From positions 1 to 55,871 of the forward strand of contig CALVEN010000008.1 of the NCBI GenBank assembly GCA_944326585.1: a stretch of DNA of 55,871 nt, read 5' to 3'. Of this stretch, positions 7,935 to 17,951 are shown in pieces (the first letter of the stretch is position 1; every line of letters begins with the position of its first letter). The notes beneath the pieces are model-generated. The model was not told the origin of the DNA and made no database searches. It saw nothing but the letters and a program-made list of their open reading frames with translations. A program made the position numbers and the translations under genes. The DNA is from Candidatus Gastranaerophilales bacterium (lineage in GTDB: Bacteria; Cyanobacteriota; Vampirovibrionia; Gastranaerophilales; Gastranaerophilaceae).

Positions 7935-8329
7935 ATGAAGAAAAAATTTTTAGCATTGTTACTGTCGGGTGTCATGTTAATAGGCTCTTGCTTTAGTCTT
8001 GATTGTTTTGCAGCACCGCATCACAAAAACAAGCCTGCCGTCCACAAAGTCTCCCGCCATGATACGTCAGTAAAACCTAAAAAAGTAAAAAAACACCATG
8101 TAAAGAAGAAACCTTCCAAAAAAAATGGTTCTGCAGCCACAAAAACAAATCCGGTGTTAAAAAACATGAAACAAAGAAATTCAAATGGTTTAAAAAAGAC
8201 AAAAAACAAACAGTAAAAAAGCATGAAACAAAGAAATTCAAATGGTTCAAAAAAAAGAAAAAACAAACAGTTAAGAGCCAACAAAAAAGACAAAGAAAAT
8301 TCTTCAAATTCTGGCGAAAACGTCATTAA
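7935..8329 (+). pseudogene. Secreted Lys/His-rich repeat protein, frameshifted at an A8 tract
   Basis: GGAGG precedes an ATG whose product starts with a signal peptide (MKKKFLALLLSGVMLIGSCFS, cut near CFA-APHH). As written the frame stops at 8216. With one more A in the A8 tract at 8118-8125, reading continues to the stop at 8327-8329, giving about 131 residues. In that frame a 57-bp (19-codon) tandem repeat encodes HETKKFKWFKK twice, and a third KWF precedes it, which argues that this is the true frame. The mature protein would be extremely basic (Lys, His, Trp, Phe). A terminator starts at the stop. Function unknown; an IGSC lipobox-like site is possible. Confidence 0.7.
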
Positions 8330-8357
8330 AAAAAGCGGTTTTAAAACCGCTTTTTTT
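8328..8357. terminator. Terminator after the Lys-rich secreted protein gene
   Basis: AAAAAAAGCGG (8328-8338) pairs with CCGCTTTTTTT (8347-8357) around TTTTAAAA. It overlaps the repaired stop codon, which supports the repaired reading frame, and can also serve the convergent gene ending at 8382. Confidence 0.85.
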
Positions 8358-8381
8358 AATCTGTGGAATTTGCTATATAAA

Positions 8382-9410
8382 TTAATAGTTTAAATCGTAT
8401 TTGTTTTTGCGTAAAATTGTTTGCTTCAGCAATATTTTTAAAATGTGATTTGATTTTATCCACCAAAGCGTCCTTAGAATTTTTTTATGATTTTTTTTAA
8501 TTAACTTGAGAAGTTCCAACTCGGGCACAATATTTTCGTCAAGCAAAGATTGTTCATTATTAAATCCTGTAAATTCAGAACATTTTTCAATAAGCTTATG
8601 CCGCAAATCCAGATATAGAGAGGGATTGCGGGGGGGGGTGGCTATATCATAGCTATTCTTATCCGACATAAAATCATTTTCTTTTACGGTATTGCAAAGA
8701 TCCATTAAACCCGTATATCTGCCGTCATTATGTAAAATTTCGTCATTTGAATCCAGAAGTAATACGGGTGTCTCAAGCGCAAGACAGGGCATTGCGGCAT
8801 GCAGTCTTGAAGTTATTACGCAGTGAGCGCTTTGATATAAGTATAATACGATTTTGGCGATTTGAAATCTTTCTTCCTGTGTAAAATAAGGCGAAATCAC
8901 TCTTGAAATATTATAGACAGGTCTTGTCGTCCGTTTTTTTATTTCTTGTTCAACCTCGTGCGGGATATCAACGGCTATTATGTAATCTTTGCGTTTGATA
9001 AGCGGGTTTCTTTGAAGTGTAAGCGTAAGACAGCCTGAAAAATAGGCAGGAATATTATTGGACTTTAACCATTCTTCTGTATCACGGTCGCGGCATCCTA
9101 CAGGACCGTGATCTATAAGATACTGTTTTGTATCCGGTTTAAGAAAATTTTTTCGGATGTGTCTGGAGATATGCATTGAAATAAGTAATGGTTCAATATC
9201 CTTTGACGGCGGGAAATTTTTAGGTTTCCACATCCACCATGCATTCATTATTAATTTGGTTTTAATGCCGGAAGTGAATTTTTTAATTTTATCTCTTGGC
9301 ACCAGACAATCTATGCGCGGCAAAAATCTTGATGCCGCTATACTTTGAATTTCATCGCCTATGTTTACGGATGAATATCTTAATAAGCCGAACTGAAAAT
9401 TATGTGTCAT
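8382..9410 (-). CDS. Polysaccharide pyruvyl transferase family protein with a C9 tract
   Basis: The 342-residue protein has the family order: NIGDEIQS near the N-terminus, GPVGCRDRDTEEWL, FSGCLTLTL, and SRLHAAMPCLALETPVLLLDS, the GT-B-like C-terminal substrate site. Members transfer pyruvyl groups from phosphoenolpyruvate to sugars of cell-surface glycans, but many are uncharacterised. The coding strand carries nine C in a row (plus strand 8630-8638), in frame near residue 258 (ATPPRNP). That is a very unusual run in such AT-rich DNA. The last 50 residues are rich in Lys and Ile. No strong ribosome site is visible before the ATG. The exact substrate is unknown. Confidence 0.75.
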   Translation of the reverse strand: MTHNFQFGLLRYSSVNIGDEIQSIAASRFLPRIDCLVPRDKIKKFTSGIKTKLIMNAWWMWKPKNFPPSKDIEPLLISMHISRHIRKNFLKPDTKQYLIDHGPVGCRDRDTEEWLKSNNIPAYFSGCLTLTLQRNPLIKRKDYIIAVDIPHEVEQEIKKRTTRPVYNISRVISPYFTQEERFQIAKIVLYLYQSAHCVITSRLHAAMPCLALETPVLLLDSNDEILHNDGRYTGLMDLCNTVKENDFMSDKNSYDIATPPRNPSLYLDLRHKLIEKCSEFTGFNNEQSLLDENIVPELELLKLIKKNHKKILRTLWWIKSNHILKILLKQTILRKNKYDLNY

Positions 9411-9530
9411 TTTGATTTCTCTTAATCCCTTTAATAAATGATAAATTTTTTTTATTATAACGTAATAATTTTCAATTTGTCAAAAGAGTACGGACAATGC
9501 CGGCGGATTTATTGAAATTTAAAAATTCTA

Positions 9531-11222
9531 TCAAAAATCTTTATTTTCGGGAACAATGATGACTTTTCCTTTTACGTAGCCGTTACCCAGAAGTTTTTTG
9601 AAATCGTCTTTTACATCGACATTAAACAGAACGTTATCAAGGGTATGATCTTTTACTGCCTGTTTAAGCGGCTTGGGAATGTTTACGAAACAGTCGTCCC
9701 TGCCGACGTTTTTAATGGTTTTGTAATAAGAATCGTATTCGCCGACATCCGACCAATCAGCGTCCAGAGCTTCGTAGGTAAGAATTTTCAGGTCATTGCC
9801 GTTTTTGTCTTTTAATTCGCCGTTTTTGCTTTTCTCAACAAGCTGCGGAATGATTTCTCTGTCCCAGAAGCTTTCGATTATATCGAGATAATCTTCTTTT
9901 GTCATGGATGGGTATTTGTGGGTGTCGATAAATTCCTTATAAGAATTTCTGATTTTATTACGATAAATTTCTGTTATGTCGTCAAGAATATCAGGATTAA
10001 TGATATAAATAAATGCGTTGCCTAAAGATGTCGGCATGCCGTTGCCGTCTTTAAGGACTTTTTCGCGTCCTTTTTTATCAATATATTTAATCCGTCCCAG
10101 TCCTGTATCAAGCAATTCTGCCGAGGGTTTGGTAATAAATTGTTCTATTTCGTTATTTTTGTTATGGAGAATAAGTCCGCCGTAACATCTGTAATCCGGC
10201 ACTCCGACAACCATCATGCCGGCATTTTCATGTTTCAGATAATCATCAAGAACTTCCGAAAGATTAACATCGGTTATGTTATCCGACGGCATGATTATAA
10301 TATTTTTGTCAGGCGGGACAATTGATTTTCCGTCTTCTACAAGATCAAGCCCGCGGGGTGTCATGTCAATTTTGTAGCCGAGTGTCGTCACAAAACAGCC
10401 GACCGCGCTGTTGGCTTCGTGCTGAACGCAAAAATCAACGTCTGTATCTTGCTTTAGAAGATTTGCCTGATAAAGGTTCATAAGATTAAAATCTATCAAA
10501 TTCCATCTGGGGATAGGAGTTGAGGTTGAGGGTTTGTTGTCATCTCTGAAATGACTTACCGCCTCAAGTCTTGATCCGAAACCGCCGGCCAAGATATACG
10601 GATGAAAATATTCGGAATAATCTTTGTCGTTTTTTTGTATTGCTTTTGAAAATTCCGGATATTCGGTCATTTTAAGAAAATCGTTAATGCTCTCAATAGT
10701 TTTTTCCGGTTTGTAAAAAGCGTTGACCGTGCAGGTGGAGCCTGTGAAGCTTACACTTTTTTTAACGTTTACGGATAATCCGTCCTCTGTTTTCATTTTT
10801 GAACCGGCTGGCATGATTACAAGATAATTTTCTTTGCCGCCTTTTACGTTTAATGTGGCGTAAGTTCCGGTTTTGCCCAGTATAAAACCGGGGGTTATGT
10901 TGTCATGGTTGTTATTTTTTTCTATGTGTATAACTTCTTCGCCGTTTTTTAAAACAGAATAAATCTTGCTGTTATTTTTGCCTTGTTTTATGTCAACATC
11001 GACATTTTGAACGGTATTAGCAAGTTTTTTGCTGAAATTTACGGTTTTGTAATTATTAATATCAAAATTCTCTATATCCGGAACAATCAAATTTTCAATG
11101 ACTTTTACCCCGCTGAAATGCACGGTATCGGTTGCATTGTTTTTGTTTACATAATACTTTGGGGCTTGTTGAAGGTTATGAGGTCTCAGCCCGTAATAAT
11201 CCCCTACTCTTAAAACTCGCAT
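9531..11222 (-). CDS. Sugar-phosphate nucleotidyltransferase family protein with a lineage-specific N-terminal region
   Basis: Residues 211-230 (LAGGFGSRLE, then DDNKPS) are the nucleotide-binding loop and lysine of the NTP-transferase fold that makes ADP-, GDP- or UDP-sugars. Supporting motifs are NIIIMPSDNITDVNL, GNAFIYIINPDIL and DADWSDVGEYDSYYK. The preceding 200 residues match nothing I recognise. They contain VHFSGVKV at 34-41, like the SFxG motif of other proteins here, and a beta-rich section. A strong AAAGGAGT precedes the ATG. At 563 residues it is well above the usual 300-430. The base and sugar used cannot be told. It may serve glycan synthesis with the neighbouring pyruvyl transferase. 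Confidence 0.75.
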   Translation of the reverse strand: MRVLRVGDYYGLRPHNLQQAPKYYVNKNNATDTVHFSGVKVIENLIVPDIENFDINNYKTVNFSKKLANTVQNVDVDIKQGKNNSKIYSVLKNGEEVIHIEKNNNHDNITPGFILGKTGTYATLNVKGGKENYLVIMPAGSKMKTEDGLSVNVKKSVSFTGSTCTVNAFYKPEKTIESINDFLKMTEYPEFSKAIQKNDKDYSEYFHPYILAGGFGSRLEAVSHFRDDNKPSTSTPIPRWNLIDFNLMNLYQANLLKQDTDVDFCVQHEANSAVGCFVTTLGYKIDMTPRGLDLVEDGKSIVPPDKNIIIMPSDNITDVNLSEVLDDYLKHENAGMMVVGVPDYRCYGGLILHNKNNEIEQFITKPSAELLDTGLGRIKYIDKKGREKVLKDGNGMPTSLGNAFIYIINPDILDDITEIYRNKIRNSYKEFIDTHKYPSMTKEDYLDIIESFWDREIIPQLVEKSKNGELKDKNGNDLKILTYEALDADWSDVGEYDSYYKTIKNVGRDDCFVNIPKPLKQAVKDHTLDNVLFNVDVKDDFKKLLGNGYVKGKVIIVPENKDF

Positions 11223-11392
11223 ACACTACTCCTTTTGTCTATATAATAATATAAAAACAAAGATAAATTTTTTTGCTGTTTTTTTTTGTAATGTTAATAA
11301 AACATTACAAATCTGTTAAAAATTTCATATCAGCCCCGCGAAAATTACTGTTGCTTTTGTGCTTTTACAATACTTAATATAAGACGGCCAAA

Positions 11393-11420
11393 TTGACATG
11401 TACCGGAAAGATAATATAAA
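11393..11420 (+). promoter_or_regulatory. Sigma-70 type promoter of the RND efflux operon
   Basis: TTGACA (11393-11398) and TATAAA (11415-11420) are spaced by 16 bases, 31 bases upstream of the first gene. No clear operator dyad or adjacent regulator gene is visible. Confidence 0.65.
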
Positions 11421-11451
11421 ATAATATTAGTTTAAATAGTTGGAGCGGGAT

Positions 11452-12630
11452 ATGAAATTAAAAGTAACGCGTAAGAGAGTTGCGATAGTTATCTTGCTGG
11501 TGATTATCGTGCCGATAATATACAACAAAATAAGCGGAAAAATAGCCGCAGTAATTCAGGCAAAGTTAAACAGCATACCGAAAGAGGTTGTTGTTGATAA
11601 TCCTCATGTTCAGGATGTGTTTATAAATGCGGAAGCAACGGGAAGGGTTGAGGCAAAATATTCCGTTGACGTTATAGCGCGGGTTCCGGGATTTTTGATT
11701 AAAAAATTCTTCAAAGAAGGCGATTTTGTAAAAAAAGGTCAGATGCTTTTTCAGATTGACCCGAGGGAGTATCAAATCGAGGTTAACAACGCGCGTGCAA
11801 CGGTTAATCAATACAGTGCGCTTTTAACCAATGCCCAGCAGGAATTGGACAGAGCAAACGCGCTTATCAAAGAAGATTTGATAAGCCGGTCGGACGTTGA
11901 CCAGAGTCTTGCAACAAGAAACCAGAACAGAGCGCTTCTTGAGGCGGCAAGACAGCAGTATGAACTTGCAAAAGTGAATTTGAGCTATACAAATATAAAA
12001 TCTCCGATTGACGGCAGAATAGGCAAAGTTAATATTACCGAAGGCAATTACGTCACGGCGACTTCGGGGTCTTTAGTTAATATTTCCAGCACAAACCCTG
12101 TGTATATTGCATTCAGCCTGAAAGGCGATGATTTTGTCAAGCTTTTGCAAGCCAGCAACCGCTATAAAGATGTTCAGGTTCAGGCACAGTTTGACGGCGG
12201 CGAATGGTATGACAAAACAGGCACGGTTGACTTTGTGGATAACCAGATTGATAAAGATTCCGGCTCTATCAGCATGAGAGCGGTTTTTGAAAACGAAAAA
12301 GGCTGGCTTGTCCCCGGAAATTACATGAAAGTTAAATTAATTGCTCCGAAAATGGTTAAATATATGACAATTCCTCAAGCCTGTACAAAAGGCGACCCGA
12401 TGAGCGGATATTACGTGTGGGTTGTTCAGGATAATAAAGCCGTAAGACGCGATATAAAAGTCGCTGACAGTATAAACAATAACTGGATTGTAACGGACGG
12501 CTTGAATTTTGATGACGTTGTCGTTGTGTCAGGTATCCAGAATATTGCAGCGGAAGGGCAAAAATTGAAAATTATTGATAACGAAGAATACCAGAAAACC
12601 TTAAAGGCTGAGAATGAAAAAAATATTTGA
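11452..12630 (+). CDS. RND efflux periplasmic adaptor subunit
   Basis: This membrane-fusion protein (392 aa from the ATG after GGAGCGGG) links the inner-membrane pump to the outer-membrane channel. Residues about 6-26 form the membrane anchor. The first lipoyl half ([30 protein letters not shown]-like), an alpha-hairpin ([10 protein letters not shown] to [10 protein letters not shown]) and the second lipoyl half ([18 protein letters not shown]) follow in order, then beta-barrel and membrane-proximal domains. It is the first gene of a three-gene operon and overlaps the pump gene by 17 bases. It resembles AcrA/MexA; the substrate range is unknown. Confidence 0.93.
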   Translation: MKLKVTRKRVAIVILLVIIVPIIYNKISGKIAAVIQAKLNSIPKEVVVDNPHVQDVFINAEATGRVEAKYSVDVIARVPGFLIKKFFKEGDFVKKGQMLFQIDPREYQIEVNNARATVNQYSALLTNAQQELDRANALIKEDLISRSDVDQSLATRNQNRALLEAARQQYELAKVNLSYTNIKSPIDGRIGKVNITEGNYVTATSGSLVNISSTNPVYIAFSLKGDDFVKLLQASNRYKDVQVQAQFDGGEWYDKTGTVDFVDNQIDKDSGSISMRAVFENEKGWLVPGNYMKVKLIAPKMVKYMTIPQACTKGDPMSGYYVWVVQDNKAVRRDIKVADSINNNWIVTDGLNFDDVVVVSGIQNIAAEGQKLKIIDNEEYQKTLKAENEKNI

Positions 12631-15600
12631 TAAAGCAAAATTATACTTTTTCATACAAAAACCGCGTTTTGCACTGGTAATTTCAGTGTGTATCGTGATA
12701 ATGGGCTTGATTTCCATGTCAACATTAAAACAGGAAAACTACCCTGATGTAACCCCGCCGCAAGTAAGGGTTTCGGCATCATACGCGGGTGCTAACGCAG
12801 AGGTTATTGAATCTTCTATCGCAACGGTTCTTGAAAATAAATTGAACGGTGTCGAGGATTTGTCATATATGACGTCAACATCCTCTGACGGTTCTTATTC
12901 ACTCACTATGTATTTTAAAGTCGGCTCTGACCGGAACATAAACCTTATGAACGTCCAAAACAGAATTCAGCAGGTTCTGTCGCAATTGCCGGAAGAAGTT
13001 CAAAGAACCGGTGTCACGGCGCTCAGCAGAACATCGGGTTCCGGCGCCATAATTTTGAATATAAAACCTGTTGAGGGCAACTGGTCACAGCTTGATATGA
13101 CAAATTACGGCTCAATTTACATAAAAGACGAATTGAAACGTGTTGAAGGGGTTGCGGACATTGACGTTTACGGCTCGGGCGATTATTCAATGAGAATATG
13201 GCTTGATCCTCAGAAAATGGCGGGATTGAACATTTCGACAACCGAGGTAAAAAATGCAATTACGGCTCAGAATAATCAGGTAACGGCAGGTTCTTTAGGC
13301 GCTTTGCCGACGGACGACAAGCAGGCGCTTCAATTGACATTGAAGTCAAAAGGGCGTTTGTCAGAGGTTAAAGAGTTTGAAAATATTATAATCCGTTCAA
13401 ATATGGACGGAAGTAAAGTCCGTCTCAAAGATATTGCGCGGGTTGAACTCGGTGCGGATTCTTATTCAAGGCTCGGTAAGGTTAACGGAAAACCCGCCGC
13501 GCTTATTATGGTTTCTCAATTGTCCGACGCAAATATTTTGAATTTGTCAAAAGCGGTCAAGCAAAAAATTGCTGATTTGAATTCAAGGCTTGACAACGGG
13601 CTTCAAATTCAGGTTATAAAAGACGATTCGGATTATATTCACGAATCAATGAAAGAAGTGGAATTTACGATTCTTTTGACGGGTTTAATCGTAATCGTAA
13701 TCATATTTTTATTCCTAGGGGATGCAATGGCGACGCTTGTGCCGTGTGTTACAATCCCTGTGTCGCTTATCGGTACGTTTATAGCGCTTAAAGCTTTGAA
13801 TATGAGTATAAACCTTTTGTCATTGTTTGCGCTGGTACTTGCGGTAGGTGTTGTTGTTGACGATGCTATTGTTGTTATAGAAAACGTAAAACGGCATCTT
13901 GAAGAAGGCAAATCTGCCGTTATAGCAACACAATTAACCATGCAGGAGGTAGGTTCCGCACTTGTTGCGATGGCGTTGGTTTTGATGGCTGTATTTGTCC
14001 CGATTATATTTATGGGCGGCATGACGGGAGTTATGTATAAGCAGTTTGCGGTATGTATTGCCGTATCTATCGCAATTTCGGCGATTTGCGCACTAACTCT
14101 TTCTCCTGCCATGTGTTCGCATTTCCTCGGTCAGGAAAAATCCGATAAGCCCAAAATTTCAAAATCCGAATTGGTAAATCACATCAGACATATTATCGGC
14201 AGAATTAATGAAAAAACAGCGGTTGTTGTGGAAGATTTCAACAAATTTTTTGCAAAAGCCGAAGATTTTTATATTGAATACGTAAACAAATTTGTTCACG
14301 ACAAAAAAGGTACGATAATTTTGTATCTGTCGCTGGTTGTATTGACTCTTGTATCTTTCAAACTGGTGCCGACGGGATTTATACCTGACGAAGATCAGGG
14401 GATATTGCTTGCAAGTATAACGCTGCCTGACGGTGCTTCACTTTCAAGAACTGAAGAAGTAGGGCAGAGATTTATAGAACAGATAAGAGATTTTGACGGA
14501 ATTGACGAAGAAAGACTTATGGTGTTCGGAGGCGGCGGAACAACAAACAGTGCGACGGCAATTATTTCGCTGGATGACTATGCGGACAGAAAAGTTACGG
14601 CAATTGACTGGATTAAGCGTAAAATTCAGGGGCGTCCGACGGATTTGTCGCACACGGCAATATTAAGTCAAGTCAGAGGAGTTGCCGCAAATATTAAGGA
14701 AGCCTCAATTGTTGTATTTTCTCCGCCGGCGATTATGGGTATGAGTATGATGGGCGGTTTTGAATTCCAGATGCTCTCCCGCGGCGAATATTCTCCGCAA
14801 GAGTTGGAAGCCTGGGCAAATAAACTTATTGCCGCCGCAAATCAGGATCCTGATTTGTCAAGTGTTTATACGACTTTTCAGGCAAACGTTCCGCAATATA
14901 CCCTTGAAATTGATTACGAAAAAGCAATGGCGCAGAGTGTTGATTTGCAGGAATTATACTCGACACTTTCTTCAATGCTCGGAAGTTATTACGTAAACGA
15001 TTTTAATAAATACGACAGGGTATTTAAAGTCCAAATGCAGGCAGAAAGCGATTTTAGAAACAGAGCGTCGGATTTGTCCGGAATTTATGTAAAAAATACA
15101 AACGGAGTTATGGTTCCGATACTTTCGCTTGTAAAATTGAAACAAACAATCGGTACGGCATCAATTACAAGGTATAACCTTTATCAATCCGTGCAAATCC
15201 AAGGTCAGGAAGCCCCAGGTAAAAGTTCCGGCGAAGCCATGAATGCGATGGAAAATGTTGCACGGCGCGTTTTGCCGTCGGATATTACTTTTGACTGGTC
15301 GGGAACATCCGCTCAGGAAAGAGAAGCCTCAGGTCAGACAGCGGTTATCGTTGCTATGGCGCTTATATTTGTGTATTTGTTCCTTGTCGCGCTGTATGAA
15401 AGTTATTCAATCCCTGTTGCGGTATTGTTGATTTCACCGATTGCGGCACTGGGCGCCCTGATATTCCAGATGATGATTAACCAGTCATTTGATATTTATT
15501 CACAGGTCGGGATGATTACACTTATTGGTCTTGCGGCAAAACAGTCTATTTTGATTGTTGAATTTGCCAAAGAAGAACACGAAAAATACGGTTTGCCGGT

Positions 15601-15877
15601 AAAAGAAGCTGCGGTTAAGGCTGCAAAATTAAGGTTCCGTGCGATTATGATGACGGAAATCGCGTTTATCCTCGGCGTTTTGCCGATGCTTTTTGCCTCC
15701 GGTGCGGGTGCAAATTCAAGAATTTCGGTCGGATCAACAGTATTCGGCGGTATGGTTGCGGCAGCAACTATCGGTGCGGTGTTAACACCTGCGTTTTACG
15801 TTATTATTCAGGAATTCGTCGACAAGTTCCCGCATAAAGAAATTACCGAAAAAGATTTGGAGTATGTGGAAAAATGA
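12614..15877 (+). CDS. RND multidrug efflux pump, HAE1/AcrB type
   Basis: The 1087-residue proton antiporter has two repeats of a membrane helix plus a large periplasmic loop, then six helices. TM4 carries the proton-relay pair in [13 protein letters not shown], and the second half carries the relay lysine in [33 protein letters not shown] and the porter-domain motifs are typical of AcrB/MexB rather than of metal pumps. Its length is slightly above the usual 1030-1050, with extra charged residues after TM6 ([11 protein letters not shown]). It overlaps the genes on both sides, so it is translated with them. Likely exports hydrophobic compounds or bile-type detergents, which is inference. Confidence 0.94.
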   Translation: MKKIFDKAKLYFFIQKPRFALVISVCIVIMGLISMSTLKQENYPDVTPPQVRVSASYAGANAEVIESSIATVLENKLNGVEDLSYMTSTSSDGSYSLTMYFKVGSDRNINLMNVQNRIQQVLSQLPEEVQRTGVTALSRTSGSGAIILNIKPVEGNWSQLDMTNYGSIYIKDELKRVEGVADIDVYGSGDYSMRIWLDPQKMAGLNISTTEVKNAITAQNNQVTAGSLGALPTDDKQALQLTLKSKGRLSEVKEFENIIIRSNMDGSKVRLKDIARVELGADSYSRLGKVNGKPAALIMVSQLSDANILNLSKAVKQKIADLNSRLDNGLQIQVIKDDSDYIHESMKEVEFTILLTGLIVIVIIFLFLGDAMATLVPCVTIPVSLIGTFIALKALNMSINLLSLFALVLAVGVVVDDAIVVIENVKRHLEEGKSAVIATQLTMQEVGSALVAMALVLMAVFVPIIFMGGMTGVMYKQFAVCIAVSIAISAICALTLSPAMCSHFLGQEKSDKPKISKSELVNHIRHIIGRINEKTAVVVEDFNKFFAKAEDFYIEYVNKFVHDKKGTIILYLSLVVLTLVSFKLVPTGFIPDEDQGILLASITLPDGASLSRTEEVGQRFIEQIRDFDGIDEERLMVFGGGGTTNSATAIISLDDYADRKVTAIDWIKRKIQGRPTDLSHTAILSQVRGVAANIKEASIVVFSPPAIMGMSMMGGFEFQMLSRGEYSPQELEAWANKLIAAANQDPDLSSVYTTFQANVPQYTLEIDYEKAMAQSVDLQELYSTLSSMLGSYYVNDFNKYDRVFKVQMQAESDFRNRASDLSGIYVKNTNGVMVPILSLVKLKQTIGTASITRYNLYQSVQIQGQEAPGKSSGEAMNAMENVARRVLPSDITFDWSGTSAQEREASGQTAVIVAMALIFVYLFLVALYESYSIPVAVLLISPIAALGALIFQMMINQSFDIYSQVGMITLIGLAAKQSILIVEFAKEEHEKYGLPVKEAAVKAAKLRFRAIMMTEIAFILGVLPMLFASGAGANSRISVGSTVFGGMVAAATIGAVLTPAFYVIIQEFVDKFPHKEITEKDLEYVEK

Positions 15878-17466
15878 AAAAGATTTTCAGCATAATTTTA
15901 ATAATAATGTTTGTCACGGCAAATTCGGCAAGTGCATGGTCGTTTAAGAAAAAAGCCAAAGCTCCGGCGCCTGTACAAACTCAAGCCGTTCAGACAAATA
16001 CAACGACCGAGCCTGACAATTCAAAGGTTGCTTTTTTCAAAAAGAAAAAACAGAAAAAAATTCAAATCGTTGAACCGGAAACCAAAAAGGTTAACTGGCG
16101 TCATGAACGCAAAAAAAATGCCGACAATGCCAAAACCAAAAAGGAAACTTCAAAAGAAGCCGAGGGCATGTACGAATCTAAATTTCCGGTAATTGACAGC
16201 AGAATTGAATACACGGATATGAACGGCGAAGTTACCCTTGCTGACTGCATCAAGCTTGCAATTACCCATAACCCGACTATTATGTCCGCAATTAGCAATG
16301 CTGAAATCTATAAAACCCGCATCGGTCAAGCGTGGTCAAATTATTTCCCGACACTCGGCGCCGGCGTCAGCTATTCAAGAAATGACATGCTGATGACCAT
16401 GAACAGAGGCGGTGCATTCTCCGGCATGATGAACAGACGCTATGATTTGTATTATACTCCAACGCTTTCAGCTAATATGCTGTTGTTTGATTTCGGAAAA
16501 ACAAAGGCAAGCGCTGATATGGCAACCAGAAGCTACGAAGCCTCCAGATATGATGCGGAAACAAGCATTGAGCAGGTAATTTATAATGTGAAAGTGGCTT
16601 ATTATAACGTTGTATTTGCCGAAATTCAAAAAACGGTTTACGAGGACACGGTTCAGGACTATGAATTGCAGTTGAAACAGGCTCGTGCATACTATGAAAT
16701 CGGTAAAAAAGCCAAAATCGACGTCACAACTGCCGAATACAACCTCGGAAACGCGAAAGTCAACCTGATTAAAGCAAAAAACACTCTTGAACTTGCAGGT
16801 GTTCAGCTCGCAAACGCCGTTGGGATTCCTGAATTGGAACAGGTTGTTTTGAAAGATAAATTGAATACCAAGGTTTATGACGTTAATTTTGAAGATTTGT
16901 TGAAAACCGCCGAAGAATCGCGTCCTGCACTTCTTGCAGCTAAAAAATTAATGGATGCGGCTGAGATGAGTATTCGTGCGGTTAAAAGGTCTTTCACGCC
17001 TGATTTGACGGCTTTCGGCTCTTATCAGAACGGCGGTGCTAAAATGGATATGGATTACGGGTATCAACTGGGCGTCCAGCTTAATTATACCAACCTCAAC
17101 CTTATGCTGTTGAAAAAACAGGTGGACGAGGCTAAAGCAACTTACAAAAAATACGTTGCGGATTACGAACAGCAAAAGCAAAATGTTTATCTTGAAGTCA
17201 AAAGCGCTTTCATAAGCCTTTTGAACTCCCGCGACAGCCTTGATGTTGCAAAACTCGCTCTCCAGCAGGCAAAAGAACAACAGTATCAAGCTTTCAGACG
17301 TTATCAGGTCGGTTTGGGCAACGCTATTGAATTTAAAGATGCCGAAAATACTTATCTGAACGCTCAATTGAGCTACTATTCAAACCTTCTGGAATATAAC
17401 GTAAATGCTGCCGAGCTTGAACGTGTTGTCGGCGCGCCCGTTAAAGAATCCGAAGTCGAATTGTAG
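15874..17466 (+). CDS. TolC-like outer-membrane efflux channel
   Basis: The 530-residue outer-membrane factor starts with a signal peptide ([21 protein letters not shown]). A basic, low-complexity linker of about 80 residues (KKKK, Ala/Pro/Thr) follows and is unusual for the family. Two TolC repeats come next, each with long coiled-coil helices; [14 protein letters not shown] begins the first and [17 protein letters not shown] the second. Its ATG overlaps the pump stop (ATGA). It completes the trimeric tripartite efflux machine and shows that the cell has an outer membrane. No terminator is seen before tRNA-Gln. Confidence 0.92.
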   Translation: MKKIFSIILIIMFVTANSASAWSFKKKAKAPAPVQTQAVQTNTTTEPDNSKVAFFKKKKQKKIQIVEPETKKVNWRHERKKNADNAKTKKETSKEAEGMYESKFPVIDSRIEYTDMNGEVTLADCIKLAITHNPTIMSAISNAEIYKTRIGQAWSNYFPTLGAGVSYSRNDMLMTMNRGGAFSGMMNRRYDLYYTPTLSANMLLFDFGKTKASADMATRSYEASRYDAETSIEQVIYNVKVAYYNVVFAEIQKTVYEDTVQDYELQLKQARAYYEIGKKAKIDVTTAEYNLGNAKVNLIKAKNTLELAGVQLANAVGIPELEQVVLKDKLNTKVYDVNFEDLLKTAEESRPALLAAKKLMDAAEMSIRAVKRSFTPDLTAFGSYQNGGAKMDMDYGYQLGVQLNYTNLNLMLLKKQVDEAKATYKKYVADYEQQKQNVYLEVKSAFISLLNSRDSLDVAKLALQQAKEQQYQAFRRYQVGLGNAIEFKDAENTYLNAQLSYYSNLLEYNVNAAELERVVGAPVKESEVEL

Positions 17467-17468
17467 GT

Positions 17469-17498
17469 TTGACATTTAATTTTTTGTGATAAAATATA
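17469..17498 (+). promoter_or_regulatory. Promoter of tRNA-Gln
   Basis: TTGACA (17469-17474) lies upstream of an AT-rich -10 region (TAAAATATATAT, from 17490), ending 11 bases before the mature tRNA. The exact -10 hexamer is ambiguous. Confidence 0.5.
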
Positions 17499-17508
17499 TA
17501 TGTAATAT

Positions 17509-17579
17509 TCCCGGATCGTCTAGCGGCAGGACTGAAGATTCTGGCTCTTCCAACGGTGGTTCGAATCCATCTCCGGGAA
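17509..17579 (+). tRNA. tRNA-Gln (anticodon CTG)
   Basis: Acceptor TCCCGGA pairs with TCCGGGA and the discriminator is A. The anticodon stem GAAGA/TCTTC encloses TTCTGGC, which gives CTG. The T-loop is TTCGAAT. CCA is not encoded. Its last 13 bases begin a tandem repeat array. Confidence 0.93.
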
Positions 17580-17919
17580 ATTTTTTATTGGTTGTTTTTT
17601 ATGTTTAAGCGCCCGATTTCCCGGAGAGTCTTCTCACCGGACAAGTTTTCGCGCTGCTCAAACTTGCGGGGTTCTACTTTTCAAGTACCCTCATCTGCAA
17701 GGCTCGTGCTGCTCGCCTGCATCTGAGCTGGCTCCATCTCCGGGAAATTTTTTATTGGTTGTTTTTTATGTTTAAGCGCCCGATTTCCCGGAGAGTCTTC
17801 TCACCGGACAAGTTTTCGCGCTGCTCAAACTTGCGGGGTTCTACTTTTCAAGTACCCTCATCTGCAAGGCTCGTGCTGCTCGCCTGCATCTGAGCTGGCT
17901 CCATCTCCGGGAAATTTTT
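17567..17919 (+). repeat. 167-bp tandem repeat that includes the tRNA-Gln 3' end
   Basis: Two complete 167-bp units start at 17567 and 17734, and a partial third copy (19 bases) starts at 17901. Each begins with the tRNA 3' end (CCATCTCCGGGAAA). Each also carries an inverted copy of the acceptor end (ATTTCCCGGAG), so the unit can fold with a long closing stem. Inside are more hairpins, such as AAGTTT/AAACTT, TACTT/AAGTA and GCAAGGC/GCCTGC. The unit looks more GC-rich than its neighbours. A 41-codon frame (ATG TTT AAG ...) is present in each unit but lacks a ribosome site. This may be a structured RNA or the scar of an element that targets the tRNA end. Confidence 0.85.
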
Positions 17920-17951
17920 AGTGTTTATATTTGTGTCCTCTTTTCTATCTT

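Noticed and set aside
8021-8326. Antisense Phe/Cys-rich frames opposite the Lys-rich gene
   Set aside because: They mirror AAA codons of the real gene as TTT; no ribosome site, and the plus strand has a signal peptide and terminator.
17592-17730. 41-codon ORF inside each 167-bp unit near tRNA-Gln
   Set aside because: No ribosome site, and the sequence is better explained by paired structure and duplication.
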